Below are positions 55,626 through 64,000 of a DNA stretch of 64,000 nucleotides, piece by piece. How positions within the stretch are numbered: the stretch's first letter is position 1; each line of letters starts with the position of its first letter. The position numbers and the translations under genes were made by a program. The stretch spans positions 16,662,001 to 16,726,000 of the forward strand of contig NC_046673.1 of the NCBI RefSeq assembly GCF_003369915.1. Direction: 5' to 3'. Under the pieces are notes generated by a model that worked only from the letters and a program-made list of their open reading frames with translations, ran no database searches and had not been told where the DNA came from. The stretch comes from Drosophila miranda (Eukaryota; Arthropoda; Insecta; Diptera; Drosophilidae).

Positions 55626-58600
55626 ATGAGTGTTTTGCAAGGCGAACCAGTGCCGCCCGGCTTCGAGGAAGACGACTCCTCGTCCCGCCCGGCAATCATA
55701 CAAAAGCAACTTGATGATTACACACGCGGACCATTAATTGGCACCGAATACTGCGTCGAGCTGATCGAAGAGGGCCTGTTGCCCAATTACTATTGTGTCC
55801 TGTGCAGCAAATACAACGATGTGCGAACGGTGTTTGTACACTGGACATCGCTGTCCCATCGCAACAAGTACTTGCAAACACATTTCCAAAAGGCCTACGA
55901 GGTCCTGCAAAAGATACAGAAACGCACGCCCAACGGTGGCGGCGATCTGGTCATTGCCACCCGCATTCTTTGCCAATTGATTGAAAAACAATGCGGACTT
56001 GCGCGTCGTATTGTGTCGGTTCCCAGCTCACAATTTAGTCAATATCGTTCGAAATTTTGCAGCCAGGTGCGTGACAAGTTCCATTTCGACGAGTGCTCTG
56101 GCCCCGATTTCGTGGAGGAGGCACGCAAACTGGTGCAGGATATGCAGAAGGAGCAGAGCAGCGACAAGATCGCGCCGAAAGAGAACAACAGCAGCAGCGT
56201 CATTGCCCTTGATGCCATCTCGAGTGATGACGAAAGCTTTGGCACAAACCAAAAGGGAAGCCCCATCGACGAACAATCGCCGAGTGGCCGTGGGGCCAAT
56301 CGTTCGCCACCGGCGCCCGGTGAATTGCCCAAACATCAGCTTCCCACGCCCAAAGAGCTGTCCATGCAGGCCTCGATCATTGCCCAGGAGCGCTACAAAT
56401 GGGAGAAATTTCGCTGCATGCTCGAGCTGCAGCTGAAGCAGCTGCGCGATGAGACTGAGACATACGAATCGTTTCCGGAGAAGCATCCCGACTATCCGGA
56501 CGAGTGGAAGCAGTTCTGGAATCGTCGCTACAAGGAGCTGCAGGAGGAGAAGAAGACCGATCCGAATAGCTACGACTACAAGCCCGAATGGATTAGCTAC
56601 TGGAAGGACAGACGCGTCGAGCTCTTTAATATTGCAGTCGGCAAAATCAAAAAGGAACTCAAGGCGAAATTCAAGCTGGCCGACGAAGATGAGGAGAAGA
56701 CCAAGGATCTCATGGAACGTTACAAGATACGTGTCTCCAGTCCGCGTGAGGCATCAGCCGCCCCTTCGTCGGGGCCGCCCCATGTCCGCCGTAAGCCGAA
56801 TTTTCGCAACAATCGAGGTGGCGGTGCTCCTGAAACTGTCATCGACATTAGCGATGACGAAACACCCAATCCATCATCGCGAAATCGTGCCCATTATAAC
56901 AGACGATCTCCCTCTCATACGCAGTCGCCGAAGCGTAGCTTTGGGGTAGGAGGAAGCCGTCATACAGGGCGCAGATCACGCAGCCGTTCGTCGCGAAGCC
57001 ACTACAGCAGACACAACGGTTCGCGTAGCCCGTATTCGCGCAGCCCTCAGCGGGGACGTCGCTCTCGTTCTCCGGGCTACTATCATCGTCGTCCTATGGA
57101 TCATCAGGTTTTGTCATCAAATCATGGCCGACCGCGTGATGGTGGTGGCTACGCGGAACGTCGCAGCGGCGATCGGGAGCGGGACAGGGAAAGGGAACGC
57201 ACCAGTGACGCAGATTTCTATCGCAGCGGCAGCTTTAGCCGAGGTACGGGTCGTGCGGCGTATGAGCGCATGGAGACATTCCGTGTGATGGACTCGCGTC
57301 TCTATCCCGAATATAGTTTGCCCAAAAAGGCACGCTCCAAATCGCCGGATAAGGATACAGAGTCCCCGGTGGCCGACGATGAACCCCTCACTGTGGTCAG
57401 TGTGCTGCGCATGCTATCAGCCGTCGAGGATCATTTGGGTAGTCTCGGACCAAAGGCTTTGAGTCTGCTCAGCAAGGCTCTGGCCATGGAGATGGTGCGG
57501 CCGAATGCTGCCGATGATCTGCTCCTGAACGAAGATAATTGTGTGTTCTTGGAGACAACCAAAGAGAAACTGAAGGGCATCCTCATAGCCGAAGTGCTGG
57601 ATGATCCGCAAAAAGTGCGCGTTGTGAAAAAGTTGATCACGAATATAGCGGCCATTATCTTTCAAGTGAAAGAAAAAGGTATGTTAAACACCCCCCATTT
57701 ATTTTGTACTCTAAGCCTAGCATCTACAAATCCCCCTTATATCCTATCTTTTATCGCGTTTGATATTCGTGTGTGTGTGCGGTAAGTATTTAGTGTTCAT
57801 TCTACGCCAGGTTTCTGGTCTCCAGTTCTCAGTTGAGAAGTCCGTAAAGTAAAAGGATCCCCTAGTCCTAGTACTCAACATTCGTTTTGTCCGTCGGCAT
57901 CTCGCGCCTCCCTCGCGATTCTTCCCTTGAAGCTCGGTCGCGTTTGAAGCATCCTCTGGCTTCAGTTTTTTATTCTTTTCTTTTTTTTTTTTTTTTGGCT
58001 AAAAACCCGAATGAAAACCGATTTTGTGTGTGTCTTTGTAATCGAATGAGAAAGGTATTTAAGCATTGACTTTAAACCAATCGATAGACTCTTAAAACCT
58101 ATGTCATTCCGTTGCAATGGGGCATAAACTTAGTTTATCTTTCGGCTAAACGAATAATATATTATTTTTCAATAAATTACATTACATTCGAACGGAAACA
58201 AAGTTGATATTGAAATAAAACGTTGATCTGTACCTTTTTGTTTTCAACATGCTGGGGGTCCATCTTTCTCCACAATAGTCTTTAAACTCTCTTTTTAAGG
58301 GGACAGACGCGCGCACAAAATAGCCGAAACCGGAGCCAAACGCAGTTGCAAAAGCTTCTATACGCTAGGCTGAGAGCTTAAAAAGCTCAATTAGATAAGC
58401 TCCGCTTTGTTTTTATTCTCTTGAAATGTTTTACTCGTTTTTGTTTGCGCGATCGCAAAGTACAGGCATAATATCCAAATATTTTGAATATTTATTTGAT
58501 TAACAATTAATCCTATTAAATATAGGAGAGTAAAAAATAATTCAATTAATATTAAAGCAAATTTATCAGACCAAAAAAAAAATGCAATAAAAAATTACCT

Positions 58601-60958
58601 GCTTTTAATATTAAATGTAAAGGGAAATATAGGAGAGAGAAAAAAGGAAAGAATATACACATATTGATAAATATTTTAAGCAATAATTTTAAGGGATATT
58701 TGAGGGGATAAGGTGTGTTCGAGGCTATTAAAATTGTGTTATCGAAAGTTACGGAAAGGCCGGGGAAAAGTGCGGGCAGGAAAAGTAGGGAACAGCAAAC
58801 ATATAGCCATATGTACATACATATATGTAGCTAACGGATCAGCCTTTCACTGTGCTAAAAGAAAGCTCATATCTACCTATTGAAAGCTTCTTTTGGCTCA
58901 GTTCCGTTTTCGGCTTATCTTTCAGCTATAGTGTGCGCGAGGCCTAAGGTCGTTATTCAGCAAATACTTGATCAATAAATGTGTATATACAAATGCATAC
59001 CACATGGTAGTTTCCTTGTTTTTTTTTCGACTTAAATCGGTCCAGTATCGGTATCTCGCGCATTTTGGGACACCATTTTGTACTTCTGCTTTTCCATTCC
59101 TGATGGAAAATGAACACCACAATGAACCCGTCGCTCGTTCGGACCCTTTTCGCGTTCGAGTTTAGCTTTCTTTCCTTTTTGGTTAGTGTAAAAAAAAAAG
59201 TGTAAAATGAACGCCCGCAACGCCCTGTGGAAGCGAGAGCAGCAAGATTCCTTCCACCACCGCCGCCACACCATCCATAAGTATAAAATGTAATTTATTT
59301 CCGAGTAATTCTGTTGTACTGTATTTCGATATTGATTTGATCTCCTCTGAAGGGGACTGAATCGCACACACACGTTTGTGTTTAATACATGACGATTGAT
59401 TGACGATTAACTTTTTCCTTTTTTTTTTGTTTTTGTGTTGTGCTTCTTTTTCGCCCGTTTCCCATGGGTGCATTCACGTACCATTTTAGCCAAGAAAGAC
59501 GGCGGAAAAAGCAAGGCGAATCCCATACCGCCATCGCCCGCACAGCTGCCATTCGATCGGAATGTTGTCTGCGCGAAGCTGACCAGCGCATTGGTCGGCA
59601 AGGGCTACTATGATATGAGCAGCGAGGATATGGACAGGCTGTTGCATTTCTATGCCACGCTGGCAAAGATCGAGAAGAGCCGTCGGCTGGCGGGCAAGAA
59701 ATTTAATTTCTCCGAAGTCCTCAATCTGCTGGGACTGGCGAAGGACAAGGTTGTGACGGATCCCATTGAGATTGATATCGACGAGCTGATGAAGGAGGTG
59801 GAAAGTCATCTGCACAAGAAGGAGAAGGTCGAAACGGTGGTAGCGTCCAAATCGGATTCCACTGGCATGGAGTCCCTCACCGATTCCGATCTGCAGACAT
59901 TGCTACAGAACTTCAAGTTCCTTTCCAGCGAGGAACAGGTCCATCTGATCGGGCATCTGCGCAAGCTTGAGGTCCAGGAACCGATGCGCGTCGAATGTCT
60001 ACGCAAGTATGTGAATCTGGCGGAGCTCAGCAGCGACGGGGAGTCCTGCAGTGATTTTCTCTCACGCGTCGCTGGCACCATCAATCCGGAAAATACTTCA
60101 TCCGTCTCTGCTGCCGTTGCGGCAACTGTTTCATCGTCCAAGTCGGCCGCTGCTCTCTCCTCGCAGAATACCCGTCGTCGTAGCTTTGAGCGTGAGATGC
60201 CCGCGATGCAGGGCGCCAAGCAGCGTCGCTTCGGACGCTCTTCCCCAGAATTCCTCACCGACGATGATGACGACGACGATTACAATTTTGATGATTTGGT
60301 GATGAAGGCCTGCGACTCGAATGGCGGCGGCGGCAGCGGCAGCGGCCTCCCGTCTGTGGTACCGGTTCCATCTTTGCCGAATGCTTTGGCTTTCAAACCG
60401 GCCGCCGCTTCAAAGTTTTCGCTGGACACTGAATCGATTATAGCCAATCTGATGGACACGCTCACCAAGCAAGGGGGCGGAGGCAGAGGCAGCGTCAGCG
60501 GTGGCAGTGGCGGTCAGAAGGCGAATCGTGAACATGAAAATCTAACTGGTGCTAGTACTCCGGGTAAGTCTCCACGTGCCGCCGCAAAGAAGCTGCAGCA
60601 GCAACAAGGATCCAACAAAATGGGTGGGCTCAATACCAATCCCATGATGCAGCAGCAGCAGCAGCAGTCGGGATATAACCAGCAGGATGCCAATCCGGCA
60701 TTCCATATGCAGTCGCATCATTTTGGTCAGGATCCGCAGATGCATGGTGCCACCACTTATAACGGCAGCTACTCCTATCCCAGCTACTCGAACTACCAGG
60801 GACCTGGGCAGGAAATGCCCGGCTATGGCGGTGTACCACTCAATCCCTGGGCCAACAATGGTGTCGTCCCCCAGCTGCCGCCGTACAACATGCAGCAGCA
60901 ACAACAGCACCAGCAGCCGCCCCACCCATCGCAGCAGTACAACAATATGTTTGGTTAG
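55626..60958 (+). CDS. CG7065: CG7065 orthologue: U1-type zinc finger, RS-rich nuclear protein
   Basis: Two coding exons, 55626-57678 and 59490-60958, joined in phase 1; 1173 residues. A 5' UTR intron runs 55497-55605, with the start codon 21 nt below its acceptor. Near the N-terminus a U1/matrin-type finger has Cys57, Cys60, His72 and His78 (YYCVLCSK...HWTSLSH). Low-complexity acidic and Ser-rich parts follow, then conserved charged helices with repeated W/Y pairs (YPDEWKQFWNRRYKELQEEK, YKPEWISYWKDRR). An RS/RG segment lies at about 440-485 (RRSRSRSSRSHYSRHN) and a helical region at about 590-680. The second exon holds ANPIPPSPAQLPFDRNVVCA, an acidic run (DDDDDDDYNFDD) and a Gln/Pro/Tyr-rich C-terminus. 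The architecture suggests an RNA-linked nuclear protein; the function is unknown to me. Confidence 0.9.
57679..59489 (+). other. CG7065 intron, 1.8 kb
   Basis: GTATGT donor and CATTTTAG acceptor, phase 1. AT-rich with T-runs; no exon-like block recognised. Reading through the donor would stop the protein at TAA 57783, removing the whole second exon product. Confidence 0.6.
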
Positions 60959-61779
60959 TTTAAGTTAACCTTAAGGCGATTTAATCTACATACACACATA
61001 TGTGCATACTGCGTACGCTCATGCACACTCGCATGAGTGTGTGCGCAGTTTAGTTGCTAGAGAAGAGGTTCGAATTAACGGGATCCAACTGTTGGCGACA
61101 TCTCCTCGATATCGATCATCAGTTTTGCTCCTGCCACGAGATGGGAATTTTTTTTTTTTTTTGTAAAACGTAACTCTAGGATGCGCGAAAGTGAACATGC
61201 GTCAGCAGATTAAATAAAGAGCGAAACATTTTCAGGACACTAGTCCGACTTAATATCAACGGAACGGAACGGTTCGGAAGATCGTACAGCGACCACATTG
61301 AAGTCAAAGAAAGGTCACGTCTTGCCGACATCATTTTTTTTTTGTTTGTTTAGTAGGTAATAAGAATAAAATTTCACATTGTTTTCGGTAAAACAAATAA
61401 ACTGAAAAGTAATACGTAAAGGTGTAAACTTTTGTACAAGAAATTGTTTGTATCAAGCGCCCAGATCTTTGCGGTACTGTTACCGGTCACAAGCCTATTG
61501 ATACGTTGCAGAAAAAACCTATTTTTACCTTTAAAATGTTCAAATAAATGAATCAGTGAGAATCTGTCCCGTCCCCTTATTTGCCAGAGCAATAAAGATA
61601 CATATGTATGTCATGATTGGGCGGACCTTTCAATCTGCGCTCCAAAGTGTACAGAATATTTTGTTTTGTAATAAAAAATACATTTAAAACATCCCAATTT
61701 TTAGCAGAACCAATAAAGTGAGCGAAAATGTAAAGCGGTAATCGATCAACTCTTTTTATGTTATCAAGGAACTAAATTC
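60959..61779. other. Convergent 3' region of CG7065 and frataxin
   Basis: Non-coding. A plus AATAAA at 61213-61218 (about 255 nt below the CG7065 stop) is the likely poly(A) signal. An inverted GCACACTC-like pair sits near 61012-61045 (CATGCACACTC / GAGTGTGTGC). No canonical minus AATAAA was found for frataxin. Confidence 0.5.
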
Positions 61780-62423
61780 TTAACTACAGTGGGGCAACCG
61801 CATAAAGTCCACGGTCTGGGACTTTACAATATTTGGTATTTCGAGCTGCAACAACTGGTGCAGCGACTGGCCTGTGTGCCTGTATATCCACTTGCCGGCC
61901 TTGGGTGTGCCAACGTAATCGAAGCGCTTGGGACCGCTGGTGGGGGAACTTAGCCAGATCTGCTTGTTGGGCGTCTGGCGGTTGATCACATAGGTGCCGT
62001 GGCTCTTGCCCAGATTCACTGTGAGCACACCATCCTGCCGCAAACGAAAAATAAACACCATATAGCGTGATGTAACCATTGGGTGGAAAATCTGAAGACA
62101 CTTACGCCATAGGCCACGTCGGTGCCAATGAGGTCTGTGGCGTTCTCGGTCAGCTCCTCAAAATAGTCACACAGGCCGTCAAGGGTCTCGGAGCACACTC
62201 GCTCGTAGGTGGCCGTATCCAGGGAGCTCTCCGTCTCGATTTGGCTGCTAAAAAGCCGCCGTCTCAAAGGTCCATTGTTTTGATTGAAGACTTCAGAGGC
62301 CGTCGTTGCCCTAGGAACTCGGTTTTGGTTTGTGTTTGGCCTGCATAAGCTGTGATAGCCTGCAGCGGTAGCAGAACGTGTATTTAAGCGGCTGAGCCGA
62401 GCTACTACACACCTGGTGAACAT
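61780..62423 (-). CDS. fh: Frataxin homologue, mitochondrial
   Basis: Iron-binding mitochondrial matrix protein that stimulates Fe-S cluster assembly on the NFS1/ISCU complex. Two exons, 62106-62423 and 61780-62034, phase 0, 71-nt intron; 190 residues, the size of fly frataxin. The N-terminus ([20 protein letters not shown]) is basic with few acidic residues, a mitochondrial presequence. The acidic helix is [20 protein letters not shown]. The beta-sheet signature [19 protein letters not shown] and SGPKRFDY is intact, followed by [14 protein letters not shown]. It is divergent from dalao, with 470 bp between start codons containing motif 1 and DREs, so expression may be coordinated. Confidence 0.97.
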
Positions 62424-62508
62424 TGGGTTTGTTTATTTATAATTCTAATATTAACGTGAACGATGCTGCCAACTTCGGTAAAACTGATTGTCAGAGCAGC
62501 ACTTAGTA

Positions 62509-62718
62509 CGGTCACACTTGCAACTAGCGATTGACGTAACCATCGATATATTCGATATGCAAAATTTCTGCCAATAAGGTCCAATTAAGCATCAAGTAGT
62601 CAGTGAAACAACAGAAAAATAGTGTCGATCTGTTCCCTCCATGATATATCATCCCCTAACACAATCCATAATATCCATAATAATCCAAGTGTATTATTAT
62701 TATTCAAAGATATCGATA
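62509..62718. promoter_or_regulatory. Bidirectional fh/dalao promoter elements
   Basis: CGGTCACACTT (motif 1-like) at 62509-62519, CATCGATATA at 62541-62550 and a perfect TATCGATA at 62711-62718, between the divergent starts. A short uORF (62783-62797, 4 codons) precedes the dalao start, if transcription begins above it. Confidence 0.55.
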
Positions 62719-62893
62719 TATTGATATAGTAGTGTATTTTTAACCATCCCTAATACCTCACACCGACGCAAACCAGAGAAAAATGGCGTCCACATGAAAA
62801 TTTTTCTGTTGTTGTCGATGAAATAACCATTGAATCGTGTATAGTTTAGATGCAATTGCCGTTAAATAACTAAAACATTGTGAATGAATGATA

Positions 62894-64000
62894 ATGGCGT
62901 TGCCGAGCAACTACAAGCAGATAGCAGTGGGTGCGCCAACGGGCCCCGGACCGGTAACACCGCTCCAAGGCGGCAGCCGGTCTCGTTCGTCTGGCGGCGG
63001 TGGCGGTGGGGACCGGAACAAGGACCAAACGCCCATCTTCACGCACAGCAACTATGGTAATCCGGCTTTTACACCACAAAAGGTGACGAAATCATCCAGC
63101 AGCAAGAACCAGAACGAATCACGCCTGCCCAAGCCACCGAAGCCGCCAGAAAAACCCATACTGCCCTACATGCGGTACTCAAAGCGGGTGTGGGACATGG
63201 TAAAGGCCCAAAACCCGGAGCTGAAGCTGTGGGAGCTGGGCAAAAAGATCGGCGCCATGTGGAAGCTGCTCAGCGATGAGGAGAAAACGGAGTTCATCGA
63301 CGAGTACGAGGCGGAGAAGGTGGAGTATGAGAAGGCGCTCAAGGCATACCACCAGACGCCCGCCTATCAGTCGTACATGTCCGCCAAGAGCAAGTTCAAA
63401 TCAGATGTGGATATGCACGAGACGCCGTCCCGCGGCGGTGGCAGCAAATCCCATGAGCGTCGCATCGACATCCAGCCAGCGGAGGACGAAGATGACCTGG
63501 ATGAGGGCTACACGGCCAAGCATATAGCCTATGCTCGGTATCTGCGCAATCATCGCCTGATCAATGAGATCTTCTCGGAGGCTGTGGTGCCGGACGTCCG
63601 ATCCGTGGTCACCACCACACGGATGCAGGTCCTCAAGCGGCAGGTGAGCTCCCTGACGATGCACCAGACCAAACTGGAGGCGGAGCTGCAGCAGATGGAG
63701 GAGAAGTTCGAGGCGAAGAAGCAACGCATGGTGGAGTCTAGTGAGGCTTTCCAGGAAGAGCTGAAGCGCCACTGCAAGCCCGCCGTCGATGACGACACCT
63801 TCCAGAAGATGGTGCACCGCATGTACGAGGACATCAAGCGTGATCGTCAGCGGCTTGACGAGCCCAACAGTACCAACAACAACAGCTCCTTGACGGGCCC
63901 CGTTTCTGCGCCCGGCGGTGGTGGTCCCACTGCGGTGGCCAGTAGGAACGAGGAGGCCTCCAAACAGCAGCCACCGACGCAGCCCGGCCAGCCGTCAGCA
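62894..64000 (+). CDS. dalao: dalao (BAP111/SMARCE1), Brahma complex HMG-box subunit, partial
   Basis: Accessory subunit of the SWI/SNF-type Brahma chromatin remodeller. The frame is open without introns for 369 codons and runs off the right edge. The start is the ATG at 62894 with A at -3 (MALPSNYKQIAVG); an in-frame ATG two codons earlier is in a poorer context. An HMG box covers about residues 84-152 (PEKPILPYMRYSKRVWDMVK, LWELGKKIGAMWKLLSDEEK). After it comes a conserved SMARCE1-like region (GYTAKHIAYARYLRNHRLIN) and a coiled coil (LEAELQQMEEKFEAKKQRM). The last part is Gly/Pro/Gln-rich. The C-terminus lies outside the window. Confidence 0.95.
   Translation, partial: MALPSNYKQIAVGAPTGPGPVTPLQGGSRSRSSGGGGGGDRNKDQTPIFTHSNYGNPAFTPQKVTKSSSSKNQNESRLPKPPKPPEKPILPYMRYSKRVWDMVKAQNPELKLWELGKKIGAMWKLLSDEEKTEFIDEYEAEKVEYEKALKAYHQTPAYQSYMSAKSKFKSDVDMHETPSRGGGSKSHERRIDIQPAEDEDDLDEGYTAKHIAYARYLRNHRLINEIFSEAVVPDVRSVVTTTRMQVLKRQVSSLTMHQTKLEAELQQMEEKFEAKKQRMVESSEAFQEELKRHCKPAVDDDTFQKMVHRMYEDIKRDRQRLDEPNSTNNNSSLTGPVSAPGGGGPTAVASRNEEASKQQPPTQPGQPSA

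Noticed and set aside
56028-56486. Minus-strand ORFs opposite CG7065
   Set aside because: Antisense shadows; the plus frame has the zinc finger and consistent exon phase.
60542-60925. 127-codon minus ORF in the CG7065 Gln-rich end (Leu-rich)
   Set aside because: Antisense of CAG repeats read as CTG; no independent support.

Overview
The window is a stretch of nuclear DNA from a fruit fly (Drosophila). Evidence: genes split by short GT-AG introns with fly-like codon use, TATCGATA (DRE) and GGTCACAC (Ohler motif 1) promoter elements, a DINE-1/INE-1-like repeat, many microsatellites, and a gene set that, as I recall, lies together in region 8C of the D. melanogaster X chromosome (CG7766, Arfrp1, AP-1gamma, fend, CG7065, fh, dalao). 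It is therefore probably Muller element A. The microsatellite load and insertions in coding regions suggest a species outside the melanogaster subgroup (an obscura-group fly would fit), but the species cannot be fixed from sequence alone.

Layout. 1-145: fragment of a minus-strand exon that changes frame. 303-626: small Ala/Tyr-rich cuticle-like secreted protein (minus) with TATA and Inr. 1224-1550: two inverted DINE-1-like copies. 2466-11838: phosphorylase kinase alpha (minus), with two mutually exclusive exons and a cassette exon. 13324-15105: Bx42 (SKIP/SNW1, minus). 15423-15947: CutA homologue (minus), divergent from 16176-16922: Arfrp1 (plus). 17919-25093: AP-1 gamma adaptin (plus), with an alternative first exon and a candidate 18-nt microexon. 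25.1-33.4 kb: intergenic, repeat-rich. 34838-41985: fend (type I membrane protein, minus) with a 5.4-kb intron. 42-51 kb: gene-poor, with a pair of related dispersed repeats and a decayed coding remnant. 51022-52435: SLC10-type transporter (minus). 55626-60958: CG7065 homologue (zinc-finger/RS-rich protein, plus). 61780-62423: frataxin (minus), divergent from dalao/BAP111 (plus), which runs off the right edge.

The genes do not form a pathway. They are mostly housekeeping functions: glycogen breakdown control, splicing/transcription cofactor, Golgi small GTPase, clathrin adaptor, iron-sulfur assembly and chromatin remodelling. Arfrp1 and AP-1gamma both act at the trans-Golgi but have separate promoters. 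The closest things to undescribed biology are the alternative exons, the decayed ORF at 48.5-49.0 kb, two small dispersed repeat families and a promoter-like GGTATAT array. I found no operon-like, CRISPR or other novel multi-gene system. All exon boundaries were read by eye from splice consensus, phase and protein continuity, without alignment software.
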